Shown one piece after another: positions 24,925 through 36,000 of a stretch of 64,000 nucleotides of DNA (positions are counted from its first letter, which is position 1; each line of letters begins with the position of its first letter). Made by a program: the position numbers and the translations under genes. Source of the stretch: Aplectana chamaeleonis (Eukaryota; Nematoda; Chromadorea; Rhabditida; Cosmocercidae); assembly GCA_029168955.1 (NCBI GenBank), contig JAPDOI010000977.1:1-64000 (forward strand), given 5' to 3'. The notes beneath the pieces were generated by a model. It saw only the letters and a list, made by a program, of their open reading frames with translations. It did not search any database and was not told where the DNA came from.

Positions 24925-25095
24925 GGTGTCCTTCTAAAAGAGGTGTACTTCTAATACTCAGACCTCTATTTTATATGTACTTCTAATAGAGGTGTACTTC
25001 AAATAGAGGGTGTACTTCTAATACTCAGTGTTCCCCTTTGGGTGTACTTCAAATAGAGGTGTACTTCTATTAGAGTAAATACGGTACATGTACTT
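24925..25095 (+). repeat. GTACTTCTA/TAGAGGTG tandem array, copy 2
   Basis: Direct copy of 23570-23725 about 1.35 kb away, sharing CTAATACTCAGACC and TTTTATATGTACTTCTA. The interval holds a B5 MITE and otherwise plain sequence. Confidence 0.8.
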
Positions 25096-26434
25096 TGCAC
25101 ATGCAGTATTGGAGGAAGAGTTATTTTCTTTACGCCTCAATTTTCTGTGTTTTGGATACTTATTGCTTCACGTTTTCTGGTTTCCAATGATGCTTTGTGT
25201 TGCAAATTTTCTTTGATTGATTAGCTATATTTTGAGCACGAAAAAAACTTTACTTAGCTTTGTAACCACTTGGGAGTTTAACGCTTTTATATTTAGAAAA
25301 CCCATTTTGTACTCATAATACCTCTTTTCCAATCAAATATTATTTTTTTCGATTCAAAATGATTGCAGGTGGTAAGAACAGTCCTCGAGCTTTTCTTTCA
25401 CTTTCTATCATGTGAATTTTAGTACTTATGTTGAGGCGATTTTCAATTATTATTTTCTTAGAAGTGCGTTTCTCACATTTTCTGCCATTCTTTTTTCATC
25501 CTTAATTTTCTTTGTTCCAAACGATTGTGCCATGCTTTTTACAACTCATTAATCTCCTACCGGTTATTTCGACAGAAATTATACCGATTCGGCCATTCCG
25601 CGCTCGATTTTTGCGAGTAGCAGCATTTTAGGATACCTAAAGACAGTGTTCAGGATTTGAAACCGTCTCCTAGTGTTCGATGTTTTCGCGTAGGCAAGTT
25701 CCAGAGGTAGAGGATAACTGGAGAAAAAGGCCAGAGAACCCTCAAATTTCGGAAAATAAACTATTTAAAACCTCTAAAATATTCAACTACACCTGTTTGG
25801 CGTGTTAGGTGCACTGCGGAATTTTGAAAATCCAAATGTCGGAACTGGTTTTGCGTTTCGAAATTCTCAGGTACTTAATTTTGATTCCTGTTTCTCCTAC
25901 AGGAAAAAAATCAAGAAATAAGACAGTAACTGAAACAGAGAGAAAAATCGTTTGAGCGCCGTTTTCCAACCGAACGGTAAATTAAAAGTTTAGTGTGTAA
26001 TTGCACCAAACTCCACATAACACGCACTACACTCCGTTTTCATCTGTTTTCGTTAGTAAAAGCAAATATTTGAAAACCGTAGTACCTTAACGAGTTTTTA
26101 GTGCTTATTGGCTTAGTAGAGCGCGTAAGGATTTCCGAACGAAGCGTTCCTTCAGTGAATCATGCAAACCGATTGCGCAGCTGTGTTTAACTGGCATCAA
26201 AATCATGTATAGCTCCATCGCACACCTTGTTTTCCTGTGGCCAAACATGTTTTTCGTTTTGATTTCACAAAAAATGTACATGCCACAGTCAGTTCGGCAC
26301 GTCGTAAAAGCAAACGGGACGAAACAGGGTGAAAGTGCGCTCTTTAGTGCGTTCACACATAACACGTTTTATTATACGGCTCAGTTGGAGTACGGTGCTC
26401 CAAAGATTTTTCTCTGTGTTTGGGTTACCGCCAA

Positions 26435-26660
26435 AATAAAACGGTTTTTATACAGTCCACGGCAACGGAAAAAGCGTTTGTGCGGTTGCGTATTTCCACT
26501 AAGTATGCTGTAGGCTGCGCCATAATCGACGGCAAACTTGTAATTTTTGCCGGAATTTTGAAGAAACAACATTGAGAACGTGGAAAAACTGTGAGTTTTC
26601 TCCCCACACACAAACATTATCAATATATCCAAAGTCTTTGCCATGTGTATACGTAGAAGC
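26435..26660 (+). repeat. Repeat M, copy 1
   Basis: GTGCGGTTGCGTATTTCCAC and neighbours recur at 40110-40270 and, inverted, at 40350-40535. Minus-strand frames here (26381-26665) are repeat. Confidence 0.7.
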
Positions 26661-26809
26661 AACAAGAAAGAGTCATTTTTCTCTTTATTAGCTTTTTTGT
26701 AATTTTCTATGTTTTCTTGTTATTCCTGCGTTGTGTATTTATGATAAAGACATTAGATCTATTGGTAATGTATGGTGGGGGGGGGGTGGAGGACTTACCG
26801 TTTCTCAGT

Positions 26810-27087
26810 TTCTGGAAATTCGGGAACAAATATGCTGCCTGGATGTTAAGATCTTTCGAGATAATGAGTACTCAAAATTTCGGCAAGTGTTCTTCTGGTG
26901 AAGAGAGCGCAGGACAATTGTTGTATGACGTGGGCGTGGTGATCCAATAGGTCGACTGATCCACGAGTTTTTCTACCACTTCAGGCCCTTTTAGCCGTAC
27001 CTTCGTCCTTGCTATTCTTAGAGGGTCCCAAAGCTTGCCTATCTGCAAAAAAGTAAACTTGAATTTTTTCATCGTGAACACTGCCTT
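26810..27087 (-). mobile_element. Family B2 TTAA-MITE fragment
   Basis: Right end CATCGTGAACACTGCCTT is present. A possible distant left end lies at 25637 (CTAAAGACAGTGTTCAGGAT); the intervening 25.6-26.8 kb holds other sequence, so the element may be interrupted. Confidence 0.55.
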
Positions 27088-27119
27088 CCGCGAGAGTCCC
27101 TTGAATTGGTTCTCAGGGA

Positions 27120-27470
27120 GGGGGGGGGGGGAATTGCAGAAACGTAAGCCGTGGAACCTGAGGAAGGTAAGGAAGGGCGATGGTCAAAAAACGGCCAGGA
27201 AGTGAGTTAAAACCATTTGGATCATTTCATTCACCGTCTCAGCCCGCCTACAAACTCGACGAGTTGTTCATCCAAAGGAATAGTTGCCGATGTGCTGACT
27301 ACTCTTTATTTCGAGAAATCTTCTCATCCGAGCATGCGTTTAAAAAACTTCTTTACTTCAAAGAAACTCCGGTGAAAGAGGTACAAATGGAAACCAATAA
27401 CCCAGGAAATTTCAAGCGCAACACTATTCTCGGCATATCGAATAGTGCTGTACCAAGCACACAAAATAGG
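27120..27470 (+). mobile_element. Family B2 TTAA-MITE, left-truncated copy
   Basis: Internal B2 landmarks (AAAACGGCCAGGAAGTGAG and TACTCTTTATTTCGAGAAAT) occur in the same order as in 51520-52009. The 144-codon frame at 27180-27614 is repeat sequence and not a gene. Confidence 0.6.
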
Positions 27471-27524
27471 CATAGGAGCCCAAAATTACAGGGTCTTTTG
27501 AAGACTTCTCGCTGTTACCTTCTA

Positions 27525-27670
27525 CAAAACGTCGTAATTCACATCATTCGAGGCGCGAGAGGCGCGCGCGACACCTCAGCCTCCGTCTGCTCTCCGCTCT
27601 CTCACTATCTCTAACCTCCGCTCCGCACCAGCACGCGTAGGAACCAGCTGAATCTCGCCGTTTTATAGCC
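27525..27670 (+). repeat. CCTCCGTCTGC dispersed repeat, copy 1
   Basis: Direct copy of 50128-50250, sharing AAAACGTCGTAATYCACATC and CGCCGTTTTATAGCCTGTAT. No gene evidence. Confidence 0.75.
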
Positions 27671-27732
27671 TGTATTTTCTTTATCGCGAGCAAACCCGCG
27701 CAAAATATTGGAAATCGTAATACAGCCTTACC

Positions 27733-28223
27733 TGAAGGCAGTGTTCACGATAATCTTCGATTTTGAGATTAATTGCTGATTCGATTGTTTGGCCCCGGGT
27801 AGAACTTAAAGGACGAAGCAATCGAGAAAAAACGCACAATAAGTACACCAAATTCTACAATCTCGCCCCGCCTCCTGAGTCTCACGGGAACTGTTTGTTG
27901 TGACGATGAAATCTTTTCTGGAACCGTCTTTTGCAATTCTCTACTCTCTGTTGCTCCGTTCTTTCCTCCGGACACTAACTAATACTGTTTTGCTTAAAAT
28001 ATTCTTCCATTTTTGATTAGCCCTATTTTTTACCGGTGACAACCACCGTGAACATGTTCATCCAATCGGGAAACTAGTAAAAGACAGTGAATAATGTCAC
28101 TGAAATAAGACGCTTTAGTGCGTTTCTCTCTGTTTCTTCGTAATTTTGGTAACACTTGGTTGCTAACGCATTGTTTTGAGTGCAAAACTCAGGAACGAAA
28201 GTCATCGTGAACACTGCCTTTAA
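27733..28223 (+). mobile_element. Family B1 TTAA-MITE, copy 1
   Basis: Ends TGAAGGCAGTGTTCACGATA and CATCGTGAACACTGCCTTTAA-like. Nearly collinear with the copy at 32113-32602. Confidence 0.9.
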
Positions 28224-28279
28224 TTGACGCGGAGAATTTCCCAGATTCTCAGCTTGCCAAAATTGGTTCTTCGGTGGTG

Positions 28280-28400
28280 CTCGTAATGTGTCTAAATCGC
28301 TGGAAGAGCTAGGGAGGAGCGAAGGGCCGCGATTGGATGATACATCGACTAGCGCCAATCACAGTCCTTCGCTCCACCCCTGCCCTTTGTGCACATTACG
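28280..28400. repeat. Short GC-rich foldback
   Basis: Arms GTAATGTG...GGAGCGAAGGGCCGCGATTGG and their complement ending CACATTAC. It accounts for the plausible-looking 62-codon plus frame starting at 28288. The flanking 28400-29890 shows no supported gene. Confidence 0.7.
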
Positions 28401-29899
28401 ACCACCACCCTCCAACATATGCATTGCCTTCCCTTCTTTTTCCCTTGACCACCATCCATTGGCTATGCAGGTGTAAAACTGTTATTTTTTGCTTTCGAAA
28501 TTTCAGTCAATAGAGTTCCTCTCCGTAAAATGTTATCTATGCTAAAAAATTGAAGCTTTGTTTGCAATTAGTGTTCTTGGTTGGGTTTTATTTGCGGGTA
28601 TACGAACTCTGGGGTCAGTTGTCAAGTCTAAATCCCAATTTCTCCATTTTCTCATTGGAAAGAGTTTTTCCGACCTAAAGGGTGTAGTGAACCAGTGGAG
28701 ATTTTGGTGTCAGCCATGAGTCTGTGTTCAGAAGAACCTTCCAGCATCGTGAATTTCCAACCACTTGTGTGGTCGTTTCCTTCCGTGTGTGCCCAGTTTC
28801 GGCGACCACCGATTTCGCGAATTATTCAAGGCCAAGTGTGACCGACGCAGCTGCTTATCCTCGTTCTTGTTCTTTTCCTTCTCTTCTTCCTCCCACTTGT
28901 GAATCAGTAACATCCTCATTCGCCTCGATTGAATTCAGTGAATAGATTCTATAAATTTGAAGATATATGAATCGAATTCAGGGCGCAGATTCTGAGGCAA
29001 TACCTTAAGTAATCTAGGCCTTGGGCAGTGGACGCTGCATTTTGAGTCAGATCGTATACTTTGATTTCTCGAAATTTCGTCAGCTCTATCTTTCACCAAA
29101 GGGAAATATTCGGCGAGTTTGTGAAATTTCCAGCGGTCTATCACAAGAGTAAAATCAGGATGGTGTCAGTAAATATACCTCCCACTGTTTTCAAACTTGC
29201 ATTGTGATGGTAAGGTTAAGAGTTTGGTTCCAAAGGTTCTCTACTTTTCAAGTGAAAAGTTGATTTTGTCAAAATCCACACGGCGGAATTTGGAATACGG
29301 TGGTCATTGCCTGGGAGACATTCTCATCGCTGATCGTGCGATTTCGATCGTTTCTTTCTTTCGTTTCGCCTTCTGAAGCCGTTTTCAGCTTCTTTTATTC
29401 GTCTTAAAATTGTTGTAATAGTGTTCCGCAAAGGGAGAAAATCATCAGAAATATCAGCATTGAAATTTTTTTAATTAAACGAAATCTTCCAAAAGTGTAA
29501 ACTGCACTTCAACTTGGCATTACTATAGTTATTTTTGAGTTAACTCTGTGTGCTGCCAATTGTGTTTTTAAATAAAAAACTCGGTCACTTGAAAAATCAG
29601 GATTCTTTGGTGGAGAATTTAAAGTTTCAACCTGGGCATAAGCTCATCCTCAAGGGAGGTCCTTCTTTACTTCGCAAAAAGTTCATTTTGCATGGGGTTG
29701 GATTGAAAGTTCGATGAGATTTTTTTAGAAGACTTCATTTCATTCCAGAATTTATTCGGTCAAAAAATAAAATAATTCAAAATTAAGATCTGACTGAAAA
29801 CATGACTAAAAAAGGAGAAAGGATCAACCGATAAAAATGGTCTTTTTTACTTAATAAAAATCCACTCTAAGTTCATGAACATTTTAGGAAATAACTACC

Positions 29900-30110
29900 G
29901 TATTTCCTCTCAGGCCGGACCATTACGGGAAAATTCTGAAAGGTTACGAAAAAAATCTGTCAGATTACGATAAGATGTTGCCCTCATCTGACAGAATTCT
30001 CCCGTATTCTGGCAGAATTCCCTCGTTATCTGGCAGATTTTTTCCGAAATCTGTCATAATTTTTCCGTACTCTGGTCGGGATAGTACGGAAAATTCTGTC
30101 AGATTACGCT
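29900..30110. repeat. TCTGRCAGAATT tandem repeat, copy 1
   Basis: About ten loosely repeated units (CTGGCAGAATTCCCTCGTTA type) in both orientations. Related to 31690-31900. Confidence 0.8.
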
Positions 30111-30111
30111 G

Positions 30112-30312
30112 TCCGCCGCAGTCTGCGGTAAAGAACCGCCCTCCCCGCGGATCGCGGCGAAAGCCGCCCCCCCCTCCCAGCCGTGGGGATACCCCTATCC
30201 CCTCAGCAGTCAAAAATATGCTGGCCTCCGGAGAGTGACTCGAAGTCACCTTCCACGGCCGGCATTGGAATGCCGAATGAGTACTCTAGTGAGATGAGGC
30301 ACCTTTTATACC
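30112..30312 (-). ncRNA. TATA-led snRNA-like element, copy 1
   Basis: Minus strand: TATA-like GGTATAAAAGG at 30302-30312; hairpin GTGAC/GTCAC (30235-30249); a U-rich Sm-like run CATATTTTTGA (30210-30220); then a perfect 7-bp hairpin GGGGATA/TATCCCC (30185-30202). The same order occurs at 54728-54870. RNA identity is inference; an LTR or promoter repeat is the alternative. Confidence 0.35.
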
Positions 30313-30434
30313 GGCTGTGCACGTGATAAGCACGTTACGACGTGATCATTCGTCACCATTATGAATTGTCTTTCCAACCGGCCGAATTGAAGATGGCGAG
30401 GCGTGTTTTGTGGCTCGCGGGCGAGCCGATATCC

Positions 30435-30660
30435 GCGCTGCGTATGCGTCGCATGGGGTGGTCGTCTTGTGGCGCCAGACAGTGAGAAGGGCAGGCAGAT
30501 CGGTGGAAAGGGCTGGACAGCGCTAATGATTCCAAAAGTGACCTCAACCAATAGGTGTCTTTCCCACTGATCTGCCCGCCTTCCTCACAGTCTGGCGGAC
30601 GGCCACCCCATCGCATGCAGCATGGTTCGCCGCTGGCCGGCACCCTCGAAATGTGGGGCG
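30435..30660. mobile_element. GC-rich foldback element
   Basis: Arms of about 90 bp (GCGTCGCATGGGGTGGTCGT and CAGACAGTGAGAAGGGCAGG) paired with inverted copies at 30555-30660. Frames of 81-118 codons on the minus strand are artefacts. Confidence 0.8.
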
Positions 30661-30839
30661 CCGGCCGTCGCCCTGAGTACCTCAGCCCCCTGAATCCAGG
30701 GGGGTGAGCAGCCAAGATTCATCCATTGAACTCATCTACCAAGATTCAGCAATAGATCTAGTGGTTACCTGAGCCTATGAGTGACAGCTGACCCTGGATC
30801 CCGAAAAGTCTTGCTTGTGCGAATGCATCTCAATTCAGC

Positions 30840-31310
30840 CATCAGCGCTTGGCGCACTTCAACTTGGGTCCCGCACACTTCTTTCATCGCTTGGCGCACT
30901 TCCACGTAGGTCCCGCACACTTGCTGCGGCGCTCTGCGCACTACCACATAGGTCCCACACGCTTTTCCCAGCGCTTGGCGCACTCATACGAGGGTCCCGC
31001 CCACTTCTTTCGGCGCTTGGCGCACTTCCACGTAGGTCCCGCACACTTGCTGCGGCGCTCTGCGCACTACCACTTAGGTCCCACACGCTTTTCCCAGCGC
31101 TTGGCGCACTCATACGAGGGTCCCGCCCACTTCTTTCGGCGCTTGGCGCTTTTCCACGTAGGTCCCGCACACTTGCTGCGGCGCTCTGCGCACTACCACT
31201 TAGGTCCCACACGCTTTTCCCAGCGCTTGGCGCACTCATACGAGGGTCCCGCCCACTTCTTTCATCGCTTGGCGCACTTCCACGTGGGTCCCGCACACGT
31301 TCCTGCTCAC
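30840..31310. repeat. 126-bp-period minisatellite (3 x 42 bp)
   Basis: CGCTTTTCCCAGCGCTTGGC recurs at 30960, 31086 and 31212, giving a 126-bp period. Each period contains three diverged 42-bp units ending in GGTCCCRCACAC-like sequence. As 42 is divisible by three, several frames stay open on both strands (up to 177 codons). Confidence 0.9.
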
Positions 31311-31312
31311 TA

Positions 31313-31640
31313 ACCTCCGAATCTCATCGGTCAACGCTGTCAGTGTGATGGTATCTAACTTTATCGAAGAAAATCAGTGGTCGAACTAGACAGTTGTAAG
31401 TGTTTGAGGGTCCTCTATCAATTGAACTTACTGCCGTGGAATTTTATCGACTTTCTAGAATTATCGATTTTATTGATTTTTCGCAAAAATCAATAAAAGA
31501 CTGTGGAAGTGGATTCAATCGATAGAGGACCTTCGACAACCCCTAAAATTTCAGTTTCGCCTGTGCTTTCTCATCGTAGATTGAAATAACCATCGCACTG
31601 CTAGCGTTGACCGATGAGATTCAGAGTTTTGTTTCCTGCT
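31313..31640. mobile_element. Foldback element following the minisatellite
   Basis: CCGAATCTCATCGGTCAACG pairs with its complement at 31600-31625. Inner arms GGGTCCTCTATCAATTGAA and TTCAATCGATAGAGGACC continue the fold. Confidence 0.8.
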
Positions 31641-31689
31641 CACTACCATATAGGTTCAATACACTTTCGCTGCTCTTGTTGAAGTCTTT

Positions 31690-31900
31690 TTATAGTCTGT
31701 CAGAATTCAACTTTCTGATGGATTACGGGAGGTGCCCGGTAAATTACGGAGGAATGTTGTGGTAACTCTCTGGTAATCTGGCAGAATATGTCAACACCAG
31801 AGATCAGGGCGAATTCTCTGGCAAAATTTCCGTAATCTGGCAGTAATTGCAGATTTACCGCTGATTGTCCGGAAAACTCTGGTAAATTTCTGGTAGAGCC
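31690..31900. repeat. TCTGRCAGAATT tandem repeat, copy 2
   Basis: Same unit family (TCTGGTAATCTGGCAGAATA) in a second array. Together the two flank the 30.1-31.7 kb cluster. Confidence 0.8.
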
Positions 31901-31914
31901 CCAGCCTGAGCTGT

Positions 31915-31995
31915 TATTCAACACCATCCTCTATTTGAACCCCCCTTTCGGTGGAGGTTGAAGAACAGAACACCCCCCTCTATTAGAGCCCTCGC
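31915..31995 (+). repeat. CTCTATTTGAACCCC repeat, left copy
   Basis: Similar phrases recur at 32725-32800 (TGAACCCCTCTTTTGGAGGA). The pair flanks a B1 MITE. Confidence 0.6.
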
Positions 31996-32112
31996 CCCTT
32001 TCAAAGATATTGGAGTCCCAATCCTACCGGACGTGAACTGCTACGCACGTCTCGAGATGTCGACACTCCAGAGCTTGTTGATATTTTCGAAGAGATTGGT
32101 CTTGAGAATGAC

Positions 32113-32602
32113 TTAAAGGCAGTGTTCGAGATAATCTTCGATTTCAAGATTAATCGCTAAATCGATTGTTTGGCCCCCGGGTAGAACTGAAATGTCGAAG
32201 AAATCTAGAAAAACGCACCAGAAGGGCACAAAATCCTTTACTCTCACCCCACCTCTTTACTCTCACAGGAACTCTTCGTTGTGACAATGAAATCTTTTGT
32301 GAATCCGTCTTTTGCAATTTTCTACTCTCTGTTGCTCCGTTCCTTCCTTCGGACCCTAACTAATACTGGTCTGCCTAAAATATTCTTCCATTTTCGATGA
32401 GCCCCATTTTTTACCGATGACAACCACCGTCAACATGTTCATCCAATCGGACAACTAGTCCAGTCAGAGAATAATGTCATTGAAGTAAGACGTTTTAGTC
32501 GGTTTCTCGCCGTTTCTTTGTAATTTGGTAACACTTGGTGGCCAACGCATTGTTTTGAGTGGAAAACTCGGTAACGAAAATCGTCGTGAACACTGCCTTC
32601 AA
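32113..32602 (+). mobile_element. Family B1 TTAA-MITE, copy 2
   Basis: Ends TTAAAGGCAGTGTTCGAGAT and CGTCGTGAACACTGCCTTCAA-like. Highly similar to 27733-28223 over its full length. Confidence 0.9.
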
Positions 32603-33772
32603 ACAATGACTTTATTGATGATGATTTCTTGAAGCTCGCCGAGTAATTTATTATTGTCCCATTTTGGTTTGCCTAATAAACTTCGTTTGCCCAGATTGAC
32701 TCTTGAATTGTTGGTTGGAAATTAGAACCTCCCCCTATATTTGAGCCCGTCCCTCTTATTGAACCCCTCTTTTGGAGGAGGTTGAAAAATAGTACACCCG
32801 GGTACTCAATTACGTGAAGTACAGTATCTTAGTGAATTTAAACAAATGTTCTGATTTCAACTTTGATATTTTCGGGAGGAAGAATTTATGTCTGTGCAAA
32901 ATTGCTCGTAAAACTGAGAAACCCTTTTTTTTTTCGAAATTCTTCCAAAATTTCGGTCGGCTGCATATTTTCAAAAAAAAATTACTATCGTCTTGAATTT
33001 CGCTCGAGGTTTATTTTTGGAATCCATTTCCCTTGCTAAAAATTGAGTTCTAAATTTTATGCATTTTCCTCCGGAAAGCTGAAATTAGTGGCTCATTCGG
33101 CGATTCGGTTTTCATCTTATCTCTTATTGGGCTATCTCCGAGAGAAGTAATTCATAAAATTAACGAATATTTGAAGAAAAATTATCCACACTCTTTCAGC
33201 AAATCGCGCAACATTCACCATGGAAAATCAACTGATTGTAATTAGTTTTCCAGGCAAATAGCACTAAATAAATTTATATTTTACGTTCAACCTCTTTCTT
33301 CATTCCTTAGTGTTTTCACGAAAAAAGTTGTTTCTCTCGTTCTGCTCTGGCAATCTCCTTCGAGCAAGTACTATTTCTCTGGCAGGGGTGCACTTTGTGG
33401 CTGAAGACATGTTTTTGAATCTCTTTTTATGTCCAAATCCCTTTCTTGTCAGGGGATTTCGCCGCTATAGCGAAGTTTTTCTGAGAGTCGTTCTCCAGGC
33501 AATTTCTTAGATTCAGCAACTGGAAAAGGGGGAAAGCCCAGCAAATTAACTGACCATAGCAGGGTGAGACTCACATCCATAGTTGCAGGCATGATGACTT
33601 TGGCCTCAGAAAACGGAACAATCCCTTGCGTTCTGGAAGATTAATATGTTTATTTGTTTACTTGTAGTAGGTGATAAAAGCGGTTCCCTTTTCGCTGGCA
33701 GGTTTTCCAACAGATTCTAATACTTTTTATCTCAGGATATTTTCGTCGCGCATCGATTTTTTCTCATTTCAG

Positions 33773-33856
33773 GGAGCTGCCACTCGTGCTACACCTCGTT
33801 ATGCTGTGCTCAAACTTCAGCCGGATTCCGACTGCGTGGCTCTTTTTCAATTTGCG
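33773..33856 (+). CDS. Candidate upstream exon of the zinc-finger gene
   Basis: After a good CTCATTTCAG acceptor, 28 codons (ATPRYAVLKLQPDSDC at the core) run in phase 0 to a GTCAGT donor, the same donor hexamer used at 42905. The peptide looks protein-like. A second exon must link it to 39876 and was not found, so membership in the same gene is inference. Confidence 0.35.
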
Positions 33857-33929
33857 GTCAGTTGGCAGGAGCTGTGGAAACTCTAGCTGATTCTGATTAA
33901 AAAGCGGATCAGAATGCTTTTCGCGGCTT

Positions 33930-34126
33930 TTTATTGCAGAAGCGGAGTTGAAGGGTTCAGGGTACTGGATGATTGAGTAAGGATTCTTGATACTTCAGCG
34001 ATTCGAAAAACAAATATTGTGATGAAAAGCCGTTTCTTCTCAAAATTATTGCTGCAGAGGGCCTCGGACTTTTCGAACATTGATGAAAACTTGAAGACTG
34101 TTTCTTTCGTGAATGCTGCCGTTAAT
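33930..34126 (-). mobile_element. Family B5-like MITE right-end fragment
   Basis: Ends CGTGAATGCTGCCGTTAAT, a diverged B terminus, and its minus-strand composition parallels 24286-24398. It mimics an exon, with a chance GTAACT donor just after it. Confidence 0.65.
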
Positions 34127-34272
34127 GCACTAACGAGGTAACTTCTGCGGTTGCAAAGCGTCCGCTGACAAGGAAAATTCCTTAAGATCACTCAGCTGTT
34201 CGCAACAGGCAGTCCAAGCTTAGAGACTAAATCTGAGATCACCACGTAATTGTGAAGTAGAGTCACCTTATA

Positions 34273-35887
34273 CAGTGCGCTGCAAAATTATACGACATAC
34301 CTCAATTTTCGCGATTCCAAACTTCGCGTCAATTAAGGAGACAAACGGTAAACGCCAATCGATGCAGCACCCTCGAAAACCTCCGTGTACGAATCTTCAT
34401 GAATTTAGAGCAACTGGCAGGAATATGGCAACGGAAACTGTCAAAAATGACCGTTGCAAAATTATACGGCATAGATGACGTTCTCGCAGAAATTGCGATT
34501 CTAGACCCTCTGTGTCAGTTTGTTCATGGTAAAAACCATTATAAACATCAAGTTAATAGTCTTCAGAATTGCCTTGATGCCCAACCACTTCGAAAACTCT
34601 TTTTGGTAGGTTTCCACCCAGCTTTTTGTGAACGCCCCTTTCAATCTGCGCCGATTCGCTCATAACGGCTAGTTTAAGCGAAACCACACACTCGTAGTAT
34701 CCCCTCTGGATGTATATTAAAAGCTCAGGAAGATATCAAACGTTTTCCTCTGGGTTGAGGTCCTGAAAACCGGCCGGCCATTCTAGCAAATTGGCGTGAT
34801 TGGCCTGAAACCAGGCCTCCGTCGTCCTACTGACAAGAAGTGAAGGCGGATACGGACTAGAAAGAACTGGAAATGATTTTCCTACACATTCAGATAATCA
34901 TTGAGGTTCACAGGTCATGTCGCGAAAACCTGATCCAGCTTGCCACATCACCTGAATCTGGGTCTATACATTATTTTTTCCACCCACATTCTCCTCCAGA
35001 GTTCCTAAACGAGGATAAGTGTGGGTCTTTTGTAGATCTCTCCAGTGCTTAGAATACTTAGTTAAAATAATCAAATAGATCAGAATATTTCAGGCTCGTT
35101 CGGACTGAGCTTGCTTTCGACCGATAAAAAAGGGTTTTGAAGGATCCACCTATTGATCAGAACTATCCTTGAGTAGGAACTTTCGAGGAGAAAGAAAAAT
35201 GTGTCGACCCGGATTCGGGTGGTGGACCAGGTTTTTGGGACATGATCTATGAACCTCACAGATTATCATACCGTGTCGATAAATCAATTCCAGTTCTTTC
35301 TAGTCCGTATCCGCCATCACTTCTTGTCAGTAGGACGACGCAGGCTTGGTTTCAAGCCGATCATGCCACTTTGCTAGAATGGCCGGCCGGTTCGCAGGAC
35401 CTCAACCCAGAGGAAAACGTTTGATATCTTCCTGAGCTCTTAATATACAACCAGAGGAGACAATACGAGTGTGTGGTTTCGCTTAAACTAGCCGTTATGA
35501 GCGAATGGGCGCAGGTTGGAAGGGGCGTTTACAAAAAGCTGGGCTCAAACATACCAAAAAGAGTTCTTGAAGTGGTTGGGCATCAAGGCGATTCTGAAGA
35601 CTATTGACTTGATGTTCATTGTGGTTGCTACCATGAACGAACTGATACAGAGGGTCTAGAATAGAAATTTTCGCGAGAACGTCAGCTATGTCGTATAATT
35701 TTGCAACAGTCGTTTTTGCCAATTTCCGTTGCCAGATTCCTGCCAGTGGCTCTAATTTCATGAAGATTCGTACCCAGGGGTTTTCGAGTGTGCTGCATCG
35801 ATTTGCGTTTACCGCTTGCCTCCTCGAATCACGCGAAGTTCGAAACCGCGGGAACTGGGGTATGTCGTATAATTTTGCTACGCACTG
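34273..35887 (+). mobile_element. Tc1-type element rearranged into a giant inverted repeat
   Basis: Both ends read CAGTGCGYWGCAAAATTATA in inverted orientation, and each is flanked by TA (34271-34272 and 35888-35889), the Tc1/mariner target. The arms are about 600 bp each (34273-34880 and 35281-35887) around a 400-bp loop. Each arm carries the same C-terminal transposase segment, plus strand at about 35300-35424 and minus strand in the left arm. Confidence 0.85.
35300..35424 (+). pseudogene. Tc1 transposase C-terminal remnant
   Basis: Reads TQAWFQADHATLLEWPAG then SQDLNPEENV before a TGA. It matches the Tc1-family block around the third catalytic residue (consensus D-x-P-x-x-SPDLNP-I-E-N). 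Only this end of the transposase is present. An inverted copy lies at about 34755-34870 on the minus strand. Confidence 0.8.
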
Positions 35888-36000
35888 TATAGCCTCTGCC
35901 AACTACGAGCTCTCAAATCCTCCTAATAAGCGAGATATAGGAGGAAGCCACTTTGGCACGCCCCTTTTACGATCTTTTGAGCTTAACAGCGGCAAGGTGA

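Noticed and set aside
27180..27614. 144-codon plus-strand ORF
   Set aside because: Covers a B2 MITE fragment and a dispersed repeat that recurs at 50128; not a gene.
28288..28476. 62-codon frame that looks like a Ser/Pro-rich exon
   Set aside because: Most of it lies in a GC-rich foldback (28280-28400).
30840..31310. CRISPR-like array
   Set aside because: The repeats are contiguous with no unique spacers, and the genome is eukaryotic in type.
30815..31348. 177-, 154- and 145-codon ORFs with 14-residue repeats
   Set aside because: All arise from a 42-bp-unit minisatellite that is open in several frames on both strands.
34058..34137. Exon-like frame with good acceptor (GCTGCAG), phase match to 33856 and GTAACT donor
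   Set aside because: Its end CGTGAATGCTGCCGTTAAT is a diverged terminus of a family B MITE, and the reverse strand parallels the B5 copy at 24286-24398, so the coding look is accidental.
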